Counted from the stretch's first letter, positions 27,663 through 35,603 are shown. The stretch is 64,000 nucleotides of DNA from Bradyrhizobium sp. 149 (GCF_023073915.1 NZ_JADPKK010000013.1:710839-774838); one strand, 5' to 3'. The notes: generated by a model from the letters alone, not told the origin. Made by a program: numbers and translations.

Positions 27663-28813
27663 CGCACCCTGGTCCAGGGCACGACCGACATGCCCGGACC
27701 AACGGGCAAATCCGCCGGCCAGCTGTCGACCACGATCTTCACCGGCACGCGCTGCACGACCTTGACGTAATTTCCGGTGGCGTTCTCCGCCGGCAGCAGG
27801 CTGAATGCGGTGCCGGAGCCCGGCTGCACGGACTCCACATGGCCGGTCAGCTTGCGCCCGGGATAGGCGTCGATGCGGATCTCGACCGGCTGGCCCGGCC
27901 GCATGTCGTTGAGCTGGGTCTCCTTGTAGTTTGCGACGATCCAGATCTCGTCAGGCACGAACATCATCAGGCTCTGTCCCGCCGTGACAAAAGTGCCCTT
28001 GGCGCCGCTGAGCTTGACGACGCGGCCGGACTGCGCCGCAACGACGCTGGTATATTGCAGGTTCAGCTTGGCCTGATCGAGCTGCGCCAGCGACTGCGCG
28101 AGTTGCGCCCGGGTGCCCTCGAGCTGCGCTTGCAGCGTCTTGATGCCGACTTGCGCGGCCGTCACCGCGGTCTTCGCGCGTTCAGTGTTGGCCTGCTGCG
28201 CCTGAAGATCGGAGCGGGTCTGCTGCTGGCGCTGCACGGTGCCGGCGCCCTTCTCGACGAGATCCTGGGCGCGCGCGAATTCTTCCTGTGAGAACTGGAG
28301 CTGGGCCTGGGCCTGTTCGAGCTGAGCCTCCGCCTGCTTGATCTGCTCCTGCTGCGAAACGATCTGCGCCTCGACATTGCCGATGTTCGCCCTGGCCACC
28401 GCGACCTGCGCATTGGCCTGATCGATGGCGATGCGATAGTCGCGCTCGTCGATCCTGGCGAGAAGATCCCCGGCGTTGACATGCTGGTTGTCCGTGACCG
28501 GGATGTCGGTCACGTAGCCGCCGACCTTCGAGGCCACGGAAAAGCTGCGCGCGGCGACGAAGGCATCGTCGGTGGATTCATAGTGGCGCACCTGGAGCCA
28601 GTAGAGCAGTCCGCCGATCAGGGCCGCGAGCAGGACGATGGCGCCAATGGTTGCCACCAGCCAATGCTCGCGAATCCGGTCTCGCAGCGACGGCGCCTTC
28701 GCCGGGTTCTGCTCCTTGGTGTCACGGGCGTGATCGGGAGAGGTCTTTGGAGCTTCCTTCGCCCTCTGCGGTTGCTCCGCGGACGGATCACGCTCCCGGG
28801 TTTGAGCATCCAC
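27659..28813 (-). CDS. emrA: HlyD-family membrane fusion protein (EmrA-like)
   Basis: EmrA links the EmrB pump to the outer membrane. A GTG at 28813 was chosen because AAAGG lies eight bases upstream, giving 384 residues; another GTG at 28822 overlaps that site. An N-terminal anchor helix (ATIGAIVLLAALIGGLLYWL) is followed by the lipoyl-like barrel (ESTDDAFVAARSFSVASKV), a long Gln/Ala coiled-coil hairpin (about 130-250) and the second barrel half. An EcfG-type promoter lies 60 bases upstream. Confidence 0.92.
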   Translation of the reverse strand: MDAQTRERDPSAEQPQRAKEAPKTSPDHARDTKEQNPAKAPSLRDRIREHWLVATIGAIVLLAALIGGLLYWLQVRHYESTDDAFVAARSFSVASKVGGYVTDIPVTDNQHVNAGDLLARIDERDYRIAIDQANAQVAVARANIGNVEAQIVSQQEQIKQAEAQLEQAQAQLQFSQEEFARAQDLVEKGAGTVQRQQQTRSDLQAQQANTERAKTAVTAAQVGIKTLQAQLEGTRAQLAQSLAQLDQAKLNLQYTSVVAAQSGRVVKLSGAKGTFVTAGQSLMMFVPDEIWIVANYKETQLNDMRPGQPVEIRIDAYPGRKLTGHVESVQPGSGTAFSLLPAENATGNYVKVVQRVPVKIVVDSWPADLPVGPGMSVVPWTRVR

Positions 28814-28881
28814 GGTGAACACCTTTCTCGGGGATTAGACTGGCGGCAGAGCCGCCAAAGCGGCTCACGCGCCGCGAGCCC

Positions 28882-28906
28882 AACGACAGCCCCAGATCAT
28901 GGTTCC
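28882..28906 (-). promoter_or_regulatory. EcfG-type promoter (GGAAC-N16-CGTT) of emrAB
   Basis: On the minus strand GGAAC (28906-28902) and CGTT (28885-28882) are 16 bases apart, a perfect match to the consensus. The emrA start lies about 70 bases downstream. Confidence 0.72.
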
Positions 28907-29008
28907 GCTTCGTGCGAGCACCATCGCCATTCGTGAATGCACTGCTCAAAAAGCGAGCGCGGCACAGTGCATGCCGCGCTCGCCTCGATATCCCATGGGC
29001 AGGTTATG

Positions 29009-29167
29009 TCAGTGTGTCTTCGTGGCGTGCCATTTCTCGAGATCGGGCTTCACCTCGTCCGATCCCTGTTCCTTTTCCGGGGTGCCCTTCCAGGGCGTGT
29101 CCGTCTGTTTGTGCGAACCCCAGTCGTTCTGCTGCCGGGGATCGTCGTTGGGCCGTTCCTTGCTCAT
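29009..29167 (-). CDS. Small hydrophilic protein, 52 residues
   Basis: The ATG at 29167 is preceded by AAGGGAG. The product begins MSKERPNDDPRQQNDWG and ends DLEKWHATKTH, with no hydrophobic segment. It is highly charged and rich in Gln, Asp and Lys, like intrinsically disordered stress proteins. It starts 23 bases after the PRC-barrel gene and is probably cotranscribed with it. Confidence 0.68.
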   Translation of the reverse strand: MSKERPNDDPRQQNDWGSHKQTDTPWKGTPEKEQGSDEVKPDLEKWHATKTH

Positions 29168-29190
29168 CGAGCTCCCTTTCCGTGAAATCC

Positions 29191-29565
29191 CTAAGCGAAG
29201 GGGACGCCGTAGTAGGAGTTGATGCCACGAACTGCGGCATCATCACCCCAGTTCCAATCACTCCGTTCGCCGTATTTCGGCGCGCCTTCCAGCTCCTTGG
29301 TGGTGATGCCGGTGACATAGCCGCCGAGCTCAGTGTCATATTTCAGCGATTGCCACGGCAGCGGATAGTGGTCGTTGCCAAGGCCCAGAAATCCGCCGAA
29401 GCCAAGCACGGCGTAGGACACCTTGCCGCTGATCTTGTCGATCATCACGCGTTCGATCGAACCGATCTTGTTGCGATCGGCGCCATAGACCGATGTTCCC
29501 TCGACCTTGTCGCTGCCGATCAGCCGACCCAGCTCGTTTTGGTCCAGTTCGCCCTGATTCAACAT
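29191..29565 (-). CDS. PRC-barrel domain protein
   Basis: The 124-residue protein starts MLNQGELDQNELGRLIGSDK. A PRC-barrel core (about 15-95) contains VYGADRNKIGSIERVMID and GKVSYAVLGFGGFLGLGNDH, followed by LPWQSLKYD. Such proteins are common small rhizobial stress proteins, and the domain is also found in RimM and photosynthetic reaction centre subunit H. The role here is unknown. It diverges from the TPP enzyme gene. Confidence 0.88.
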   Translation of the reverse strand: MLNQGELDQNELGRLIGSDKVEGTSVYGADRNKIGSIERVMIDKISGKVSYAVLGFGGFLGLGNDHYPLPWQSLKYDTELGGYVTGITTKELEGAPKYGERSDWNWGDDAAVRGINSYYGVPFA

Positions 29566-29642
29566 CTCAATTCTCCACTCAGCCAGTGGGGATAAAACTC
29601 GCAAACGTGAGCGATCGTTCCGGCGTGTTCCGCGAGACTTGA

Positions 29643-29667
29643 GGAACATCGTCGGAAACGGGCGGTT
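29643..29667 (+). promoter_or_regulatory. EcfG-like promoter (GGAAC-N16-GGTT)
   Basis: GGAAC at 29643-29647 is followed after 16 bases by GGTT, one mismatch from CGTT, and lies 55 bases before the start of the TPP enzyme gene. Confidence 0.5.
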
Positions 29668-29721
29668 CTCTCGATTTCAAGCCTCTCGACTTCAAGTCCT
29701 GGAAACGAAGAGCCGTCCTCG

Positions 29722-31509
29722 ATGTCCCAAACCGTCTCCGACTTCATCGTTCAACGTCTGCATCAATGGGGAGTGCGCCACCTCTTTGGCTATCCCGGCG
29801 ACGGCATCAATGGCGTATTCGGCGCCCTTCAGCGTGCTGAGGGTAAGATCGGCTTTGTCCAGGCGCGGCATGAGGAGATGGCCGCCTTCATGGCGACCGC
29901 TTACGCGAAATTCTCGGGCCAGCTCGGCGTCTGCATCGCAACGTCGGGCCCTGGCGCCTCGCATCTGACCACCGGGCTCTACGATGCCCTGCTGGATCAC
30001 CAGCCCGTGCTCGCGATCGTCGGTCAGCAGGCACGCAATGCACTGGGCGGACATTATCAGCAGGAACTCGATCTCGTCTCGATGTTCAAGGATGTGGCTG
30101 GCGCCTACGTCATGCAGGCATCCTCGCCGGCGCAGATCCGGCATCTGATTGATCGATCGATCCGGATCGCGCTGGCCAGGCGGACACCAACGGTGATCAT
30201 CCTGCCCAACGATATCCAAGAGGAGCCATACGAGGATCCGCCGCGCGCTCACGGCACCCTGCACTCTGGCATCGGCTATAGCTCTCCAAGCATCAAGCCT
30301 CGTGACGCCGACCTCGACCGTGCCGCCGAGGTGCTCAACGCCGGCAAGAAGGTCGCGATGCTCGTCGGCGCCGGCGCGCTCCACGCTACCGAGGAGGTGA
30401 TCGCGGTCGCCGACCGCTTGTCCGCCGGCTGCGCCAAGGCGCTGCTCGGCAAGGCGGCGCTCCCTGACGACCTGCCCTGGGTCACCGGCCCGATCGGCCT
30501 GCTCGGCACCGAACCCAGCTACAACATGATGATGGAATGTGACACGCTGCTGATGGTCGGCTCGGGATTTCCCTATGCCGAATTCCTGCCGCAGGAAGGC
30601 GCGGCGCGCGGCGTCCAGATCGACATCGACGCCAGCATGATGTCGATCCGTTTCCCCATGGAGGTCGGCCTCGTCGGCGATGCCGCCGAGACGCTGCGCG
30701 CCCTGCTACCGCGACTGAAACCCAAGAGCGACGGCACCTGGCGCCAGGGCATCGAAGACGACGTCGCGCAATGGTGGAAGACGCTGGATGACCGCGCGCA
30801 TCAAGCCGCAGCACCGGTCAATCCGCAACTCGTCGCCTGGGAGCTGTCTCCGCGCCTGCCCGACCGCACTATCATCACCAGCGATTCCGGCTCCTGCGCC
30901 AACTGGTTCGCGCGTGACCTGAAGATGCGCCGTGGCATGACGGCCTCGCTCTCCGGCGGTCTCGCCTCGATGGGTGCCGCGGTGCCCTATGCGCTCGCCG
31001 CGAAATACGCTCATCCCGACCGCCCCGTGATTGCACTCGTCGGGGACGGCGCGATGCAGATGAACAACATGGCAGAGCTGATCACCGCCGCGAAGTATTG
31101 GCGCGACTGGAAGGATCCGCGCTTTATCGTCTGCGTCTTCAACAACGAAGACCTCAACCAGGTGACCTGGGAACAGCGCATCATCAACGGCGATCCAAAA
31201 TTCGAGGCATCGCAGCGCATCCCAAACGTGTCCTATTCGCGCTTTGCCGAGTTGATCGGCCTCTCCGGAATCTACGTCGACAGCCCGCAGCTGCTGGGCT
31301 CGGCCTGGGAGCGGGCGTTGGCGAGCGAGATGCCGGTGGTGCTGGAGGTGAAGACCGACCCCGAAGTGCCGCCGCTGCCGCCGCATATCACCTTGCAGCA
31401 GGCCAAGAACTTCTCTCTTGCGCTGATGAAGGGCGATCCCAACCAGAGCGCAGTGATCAAGGGAGCGGCGCGGCAGGTGTTGGAAAAGATCCTGCCTGGA
31501 AAGGAATGA
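29722..31509 (+). CDS. Thiamine pyrophosphate-dependent enzyme, pyruvate oxidase/dehydrogenase (quinone)-like
   Basis: The 595-residue protein has the three TPP-family domains. The N-terminal PYR domain carries the catalytic glutamate in QARHEEMAAFMA, and a central nucleotide domain follows (about 190-330). The C-terminal PP domain holds the TPP/Mg motif VGDGAMQMNNMAEL. The order and length match PoxB and acetolactate synthase-like oxidases; GYPGDGINGVFGAL is typical of PoxB-like proteins. It may feed acetate metabolism under stress. The 75-residue gene follows eight bases later. Confidence 0.88.
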   Translation: MSQTVSDFIVQRLHQWGVRHLFGYPGDGINGVFGALQRAEGKIGFVQARHEEMAAFMATAYAKFSGQLGVCIATSGPGASHLTTGLYDALLDHQPVLAIVGQQARNALGGHYQQELDLVSMFKDVAGAYVMQASSPAQIRHLIDRSIRIALARRTPTVIILPNDIQEEPYEDPPRAHGTLHSGIGYSSPSIKPRDADLDRAAEVLNAGKKVAMLVGAGALHATEEVIAVADRLSAGCAKALLGKAALPDDLPWVTGPIGLLGTEPSYNMMMECDTLLMVGSGFPYAEFLPQEGAARGVQIDIDASMMSIRFPMEVGLVGDAAETLRALLPRLKPKSDGTWRQGIEDDVAQWWKTLDDRAHQAAAPVNPQLVAWELSPRLPDRTIITSDSGSCANWFARDLKMRRGMTASLSGGLASMGAAVPYALAAKYAHPDRPVIALVGDGAMQMNNMAELITAAKYWRDWKDPRFIVCVFNNEDLNQVTWEQRIINGDPKFEASQRIPNVSYSRFAELIGLSGIYVDSPQLLGSAWERALASEMPVVLEVKTDPEVPPLPPHITLQQAKNFSLALMKGDPNQSAVIKGAARQVLEKILPGKE

Positions 31510-31517
31510 GGTGAAGC

Positions 31518-31745
31518 ATGAGCGATTTCCGCGATATCCAGCACGGCGTCAACGATCCCGTGGACGGCCTCGACGTGAAGCGGCAGATCAACGACAACCG
31601 GACGCCGCATGAACGGGCACAACGCCATGCAGACGTACGTGCCGAAGCCACCGCCACGCCGACCGAGCCGTTTCTGCCCGAACGGCTTCGGCGCAAGCCG
31701 ACCGATCCCATCAATCCGCGCAGCGGGCGGCATCCCACGGATTAG
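31518..31745 (+). CDS. Small hydrophilic protein, 75 residues
   Basis: It begins eight bases after the TPP enzyme stop, with GAGGTGAAGC as ribosome site. It reads MSDFRDIQHGVNDPVDGLD and ends PRSGRHPTD, rich in Asp, Arg, Pro and Thr, without hydrophobic core or cysteines. It is likely disordered and translated from the same operon. No family was recognised. Confidence 0.7.
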   Translation: MSDFRDIQHGVNDPVDGLDVKRQINDNRTPHERAQRHADVRAEATATPTEPFLPERLRRKPTDPINPRSGRHPTD

Positions 31746-31751
31746 CCGTTA

Positions 31752-31776
31752 GGAACCTCAGCCGGGGCGGCGTGTT
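31752..31776 (+). promoter_or_regulatory. EcfG-like promoter (GGAAC-N16-TGTT)
   Basis: GGAAC at 31752-31756 and TGTT at 31773-31776 have 16-base spacing. The DUF4142 gene starts 57 bases downstream. Confidence 0.55.
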
Positions 31777-31832
31777 AGTCGGCGCAACGTCGCGCAGCGA
31801 GAGGCTGCGCGCCCAACCGGAGGGACCGGACC

Positions 31833-32384
31833 ATGAAACGTACCATCATCGCCGTCGCTTGCGTACTTCTCGCAGGCCCCGCGCTTGCCCAGTCGCTCGG
31901 TGAGAAGACCGGCGTCAACTCGGCGCTCGGCGTCGCGCCTGCCACCGCCGACTTCGTCAAGGAAGTCGCCATCAGCGACATGTTCGAGATCGAGTCGAGC
32001 AAGCTCGCCGAGCAGAAAGGCAACGCGCAGGAGAAGACCTTTGCGCAACAGATGGTGACCGACCACACCAAGACCAGCAATGAACTGAAGGGCCTCGTCA
32101 GCGGCGGCAAGGTGCAGGCGACCCTGCCGACAGCACTCGACAGCTCGCATCAGAGCAAGCTCGACAAGCTCAAGAGCGCGAATGGCAGGGACTTCAGCTC
32201 GGATTACAATTCGTACCAGGTCAGCGCCCACGAGGACGCGGTCTCGCTGTTCGAGCGTTACGCCAAGGGCGGCGACAATTCCGAGCTGAAGGATTGGGCC
32301 GGCAAGACGCTGCCGGCGCTCAAGCACCACCTCGACATGGCCAAGGAGCTCGGCAAGGCGCCGAGCGTCGGCCAGTCCAAGTAA
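31833..32384 (+). CDS. DUF4142 family secreted protein
   Basis: The 183-residue protein has a clear signal peptide (IIAVACVLLAGPALAQS). The mature DUF4142 helical bundle contains FVKEVAISDMFEIESSKLA, then FAQQMVTDHTKTSNEL and YQVSAHEDAVSLFERYA, and ends LKHHLDMAKEL. The fold is ferritin-like; histidines in DHTK and KHH could bind metal, but this is not established. A strong terminator follows. A second DUF4142-like gene lies at 36226. Confidence 0.9.
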   Translation: MKRTIIAVACVLLAGPALAQSLGEKTGVNSALGVAPATADFVKEVAISDMFEIESSKLAEQKGNAQEKTFAQQMVTDHTKTSNELKGLVSGGKVQATLPTALDSSHQSKLDKLKSANGRDFSSDYNSYQVSAHEDAVSLFERYAKGGDNSELKDWAGKTLPALKHHLDMAKELGKAPSVGQSK

Positions 32385-32393
32385 TCAGCTTCC

Positions 32394-32431
32394 GAGGACG
32401 CCGGCTCGCAGGTCGGCGTCCTCGCGTTTTT
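32394..32431 (+). terminator. Rho-independent terminator
   Basis: The stem GAGGACGCCG/CGGCGTCCTC is followed by GCGTTTTT. It closes the DUF4142 gene and separates it from the truncated SDR. Confidence 0.85.
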
Positions 32432-32440
32432 GCAACGATG

Positions 32441-33140
32441 GGCCGCGCCGCCGCCATTGCCTACGCACGCGAAGGCCGACGTCGTCATCAACTATCTTCC
32501 GGCGGAGGAGCCGGATGCGCAGGACGTCATCGCGCTGATCAAGAAGGAAGGGCGTACCGGGCTCGCGATTCCCGGCGACCTCAAGGATGAAGCCTTCTGC
32601 AAGAAGCTGGTCGAGCAGGCCGTGCAAGGCCTCGGCGGCCTCGACATCGTCGTCTGCAACGCGGCGCGGCAGCAGGCACGTGCGTCCATTCTCGACGTCT
32701 CCTCGGAAGACTTCGACGCGACCATGAAGACCAACATCTACGCGCCGTTCTGGATCATCAAGGCGGCGCTGCCGCATTTGAAGCCCGGCTCCTGCGTCAT
32801 CGGCACGACCTCCGAGCAAGCTTACGATCCCTCGCCCGATCTCTACGATTATGCGCAGACCAAGGCGGCGACGATGAACTACGTGAAGTCGCTGGCGAAG
32901 CAGCTCGCCTCGAAGGGCATCCGCGTCAATGGCGTCGCACCGGGCCCGATCTGGACGCCGCTTCAGGTCTCCGGCGGCGCCACGATGGAGAAGCTCGAGA
33001 AATTCGGCGGCATGACACCGCTCGGCCGTCCCGGCCAGCCCGCCGAGCTGGCCTCGATTTACGTGCAGCTTGCCGCGGCGGACGCGAGCTATGCGACCGG
33101 CCAGGTGTATGGGTCCACTGGTGGATCGGGACAGCCGTAG
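32441..33140 (+). pseudogene. SDR family oxidoreductase, N-terminally truncated and frameshifted
   Basis: The main frame from about 32475 encodes an SDR with VVINYLPAEEPDAQDV, the NAG-like VVCNAARQQ, the YxxxK in YDYAQTKAATM and the closing ATGQVYGSTGGSG. Just upstream in another frame GRAAAIAYAREG (32441-32476) is the end of the Rossmann glycine motif helix, so a 2-base loss near 32476 split the gene. Everything before that, including TGxxxGIG and the N-terminal extension of this SDR group (about 280 residues when whole), is missing. No NAD(P)H binding is expected. Confidence 0.75.
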
Positions 33141-33252
33141 CCCGGCGACTCGGTCCCAGCCCCGCAGGCTGATGGCCGCCAGGCGGAGCCCAGGAACCTT
33201 CTTTGTCTCCCGGCTTTGGAAACTGACATAAGGACATCACGCTTGTAACCCG

Positions 33253-33837
33253 ATGGCATTAGTAGACGTCAAACCTAACCGGATCGACACCGCGATCGCG
33301 AACAGGATCGCGGATCACACCAATTCAGGCGTCGAGCACACCGCGCAGACACTAACCTGGGCCGCCGACGAGCACGTGCTGCTGGCGCTGGCCGCAGCGG
33401 GATGGCTCTACACTCATATTTGGCAGCCGCAACAGCGGCCCGTGGCCAATCACATTCTGGCTGTGTCGCTGGCGACGGCTTTCCTGCCACATGCCCTGAA
33501 ATCCGTCTTCGATCAGATCAGGCCAGACCGGCTGACGATACGCGGGCACCGGCATGGAGTACCCATCTCAGGACACGCGCGCGACGCGTTTCCGTCCGGT
33601 CACGCGGTCCACATGGGCGCACTTGCCTCGGCGGCAGGTTTGCTGCCGAAAACGCCGTGTCGATTGGTGCGCTCGGTTGCGGTCGCGCTTTCGCTGACAA
33701 GGGTCGCGGTGCTCGCGCACTGGCCAAGCGACGTGGTCGCAGGCTTCGCACTTGGCGCGGCCGTAGAGAGACTTTTGCGGCCATGGACGCTGACGCAGTC
33801 GTTCCGCAAGCAAGTCAATAGGCGGGAACGGTCGTGA
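33253..33837 (+). CDS. PAP2 family phosphatase, membrane
   Basis: The 194-residue protein has the three PAP2 motifs: KSVFDQIRPDR (KxxxxxxRP), FPSGHAVHMG (PSGH) and TRVAVLAHWPSDV (the SRx5Hx3D type with Thr for Ser). Several hydrophobic segments place it in the membrane. It probably dephosphorylates undecaprenyl or other lipid phosphates. It overlaps the next gene by four bases (GTGA). Confidence 0.9.
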   Translation: MALVDVKPNRIDTAIANRIADHTNSGVEHTAQTLTWAADEHVLLALAAAGWLYTHIWQPQQRPVANHILAVSLATAFLPHALKSVFDQIRPDRLTIRGHRHGVPISGHARDAFPSGHAVHMGALASAAGLLPKTPCRLVRSVAVALSLTRVAVLAHWPSDVVAGFALGAAVERLLRPWTLTQSFRKQVNRRERS

Positions 33838-34181
33838 CCGAATATGTCCTGCGCTTCATCGCCGGCGGCGTCATCGTCTCCGCTTTCGCGATCTTCGGCG
33901 ATATGCTCAAGCCCAAAAGCTTTGCGGGGCTGCTCGGCGCAGCGCCGTCAGTCGCACTGGCGACGCTCGGCATCGCCGTTGTCAAGCACGGCCCGCAATA
34001 TGCTGCGGCGGAAAGCTGGACGATGATGTATGGCGCGGTTGCGCTCGGCTGCTACAGCGTCATCGTCTGCCATCTGTTGATCAGATACCGTGTGTCCGCG
34101 CTGCCCGCGACCGTCCTGGCTGTTATCGTGTGGCTTGCGGTTGCCTTCGGCCTGCTCGCCGGTTTCGGAGGTGCGGCCTGA
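33834..34181 (+). CDS. DUF3147-like small membrane protein A
   Basis: The 115-residue protein begins at a GTG overlapping the PAP2 stop. It has about four membrane segments, including FIAGGVIVSAFAIFGDML and LPATVLAVIVWLAVAFGLL, with PKSFAGLLGAAPSVALATL between. It overlaps the next gene by one base (TGATG), so the two are translationally coupled and may form a heteromer. Confidence 0.78.
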   Translation: MTEYVLRFIAGGVIVSAFAIFGDMLKPKSFAGLLGAAPSVALATLGIAVVKHGPQYAAAESWTMMYGAVALGCYSVIVCHLLIRYRVSALPATVLAVIVWLAVAFGLLAGFGGAA

Positions 34182-34669
34182 TGCCGGTCAAGCTGTCACT
34201 CTCGGCGCTGAAGCAGACTCGCTGGTACGAATACGGCATTCGTTTCCTTCTCGGCGGCCTGGCGACCGTGCTCACGGGGATTCTGGGAGCGCGCTTCGGT
34301 GTGTCCGTCGCCGGATTATTCCTTGCGCTTCCCGCCATCTTCTGCGCGAGCGCCACGCTGGTCGAAAGCCATGAGCGGCGCACCAAGGAGAAGGCCGGCC
34401 TCAGTGGCACGCGCCGCGGGCAAGAGGCTGCCGCACTCGACGCGGCTGGCGCCGCCTGGGGAAGCATCGGTCTCCTGGCATTCGCCGCCGTCTTCCATCT
34501 CACCGTGGCTGCGAGCGTTCCGGGCGCATTCGCTGCTGCGTTGATGGTCTGGGCCGTCGTTTCGGTATTGGCTTGGTGGCTCAGGCGCAAGCTTCGCATC
34601 GTCTCCCGCAAACCGCACCGATCAGCCCATTCGCCGTCCGCAAAGGGCTCTCCCGTTACGAAGCGTTAG
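34181..34669 (+). CDS. DUF3147-like small membrane protein B
   Basis: The 162-residue protein starts MPVKLSLSALKQTRW. It has membrane segments FLLGGLATVLTGILGARFG, SVAGLFLALPAIFCASATLV and two more near residues 95-135. The GLFLALPAIF segment parallels GLLGAAPSVAL of protein A, suggesting that the pair arose by duplication. The charged tail overlaps the 3' end of the opposing small gene by 48 bases. Confidence 0.76.
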   Translation: MPVKLSLSALKQTRWYEYGIRFLLGGLATVLTGILGARFGVSVAGLFLALPAIFCASATLVESHERRTKEKAGLSGTRRGQEAAALDAAGAAWGSIGLLAFAAVFHLTVAASVPGAFAAALMVWAVVSVLAWWLRRKLRIVSRKPHRSAHSPSAKGSPVTKR

Positions 34670-34834
34670 CCCGCTTTCGCATGGGGTCGAAGGCTGCAAT
34701 CTCGGCGGTTGAAGACCCGGGCTGTTGGCCCAGCGCTCGACCTGCTCGATGACCTTCTGGTGGCTCGGGCGCACCGGCTTGGGTGCGTCGCCCTCTTCGG
34801 CAGTTGTGCGGGGCAATCTGACTTCGTTCGTCAT
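34622..34834 (-). CDS. Small hypothetical protein, 70 residues
   Basis: The ATG at 34834 follows GGGAGAG. The product reads MTNEVRLPRTTAEEGDAP, then a short amphipathic helix VIEQVERWANS and a Pro-rich tail. It has no membrane segment. The 3' end overlaps the convergent membrane gene, which is unusual, so the true end or the gene itself is less certain. Confidence 0.55.
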   Translation of the reverse strand: MTNEVRLPRTTAEEGDAPKPVRPSHQKVIEQVERWANSPGLQPPRLQPSTPCESGLTLRNGRALCGRRMG

Positions 34835-34947
34835 GACGTCTCTCCCATTTGCCGGGAGCATACACCCGCCCGAAGACTCTCACGCTAACTTAAGTAATTG
34901 ATTTATATCTATTTTTCGTCTCATTTGGCGTCGACGCCGGATCTTGC

Positions 34948-34972
34948 GGAACCCTGGTCGAATGAGGTTGTT
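34948..34972 (+). promoter_or_regulatory. EcfG-like promoter (GGAAC-N16-TGTT) of the RHH gene
   Basis: GGAAC at 34948-34952 and TGTT at 34969-34972 have 16-base spacing. The -10 overlaps the palindrome beginning at 34970. Confidence 0.55.
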
Positions 34973-34988
34973 GAGTAGACTACTCAAC
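34970..34988. promoter_or_regulatory. Palindromic operator candidate
   Basis: GTTGAGTAG-A-CTACTCAAC is a perfect 9-base inverted repeat around one base. It overlaps the predicted -10/+1 region and lies 22 bases before the start of a ribbon-helix-helix-type gene, so autoregulation is inferred. Confidence 0.6.
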
Positions 34989-35010
34989 TTACTCATTTGG
35001 GTGATTGATC

Positions 35011-35259
35011 ATGAACGACCTTCGCGCCGAGCGGCTCCAGGTCATGCTGTCACCGGAAGAACTGGCCGCGGTGGACGACTTCCGGTTCAAGCATCGCATG
35101 CCGACGCGAGCGGCCACTGTGCGCGAGCTCCTCAAGCTCGGACTGGCCACCGCCGCTGTCGATGCAGGGGCTAATGTCAAATCGAGCAGGTTCGGGGTCT
35201 TCGGGCGCGGCCCGGACGGCCACACGCACCCGAATCCGGAGCACGACTCCGAGGGTTAA
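35011..35259 (+). CDS. Ribbon-helix-helix-like small DNA-binding protein
   Basis: The 82-residue protein starts MNDLRAERLQVMLSPEELAA. The beta strand (RLQVMLS), helix (ELAAVDDFRF) and second helix (TRAATVRELLKLGLAT) match the Arc/CopG ribbon-helix-helix plan. A disordered tail follows. It is a monocistronic unit with a palindrome before it and a hairpin after it, so a self-regulating repressor is likely. No toxin partner is adjacent. Confidence 0.75.
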   Translation: MNDLRAERLQVMLSPEELAAVDDFRFKHRMPTRAATVRELLKLGLATAAVDAGANVKSSRFGVFGRGPDGHTHPNPEHDSEG

Positions 35260-35280
35260 TCCAGCCTGATGCTCAAGCAA

Positions 35281-35309
35281 ACGGCCCCGGCACGGGGTGC
35301 CAGGGCCGT
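35281..35309 (+). terminator. Hairpin terminator after the RHH gene
   Basis: The stem ACGGCCCCGGCA/TGCCAGGGCCGT with a five-base loop is very strong, but the following T tract is short (CCTT). Confidence 0.65.
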
Positions 35310-35316
35310 CCTTGGA

Positions 35317-35359
35317 GATTGCTTCCGGATCACCGGGGGCATGACAACCGGAAGCAATC
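35317..35359. repeat. Inverted repeat, 12-base perfect arms
   Basis: GATTGCTTCCGG and CCGGAAGCAATC are separated by 19 bases, immediately after the RHH terminator. It may be a second terminator or a repeat remnant. Confidence 0.7.
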
Positions 35360-35396
35360 CCTCGACTCTTCGCGCTGGGATTCGTTCCTCGTGGAA

Positions 35397-35603
35397 TTAG
35401 CCGCTCGGCGCGTCGCCGGAATCATCCGGCGCCATGCCGGACCCAGGGGTCTTGCTGTTGTCGTTCAGCTTGGGATCGCGCGTGGCCTCACGAGAGGGCG
35501 AGCCCTTGGGCTCCGATTTGTGCACGGTCTGCGCGCGCTGCTTGTCCCGCGGCTGCTGTTCACCGCGCTGATCTCTGATGATGCCTTGGTCGGAATGCGC
35601 CAT
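35397..35603 (-). CDS. Small disordered hydrophilic protein, 68 residues
   Basis: The product reads MAHSDQGIIRDQRGEQQP and ends PDDSGDAPSG. It is rich in Asp, Gln, Arg, Ser and Pro with no hydrophobic segment. It is preceded by an EcfG-like site (35663-35639). It resembles other small stress-linked rhizobial proteins in composition. The function is unknown. Confidence 0.66.
   Translation of the reverse strand: MAHSDQGIIRDQRGEQQPRDKQRAQTVHKSEPKGSPSREATRDPKLNDNSKTPGSGMAPDDSGDAPSG

Noticed and set aside
33193..33220. GGAAC before the PAP2 gene as an EcfG promoter
   Set aside because: At 16-17 bases the -10 reads CTTT or TTTG, two mismatches from CGTT.
35011..35259. Toxin-antitoxin system around the RHH gene
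   Set aside because: No adjacent small toxin-like gene (ParE, RelE, PIN, MazF); both sides are a terminator and an unrelated gene.
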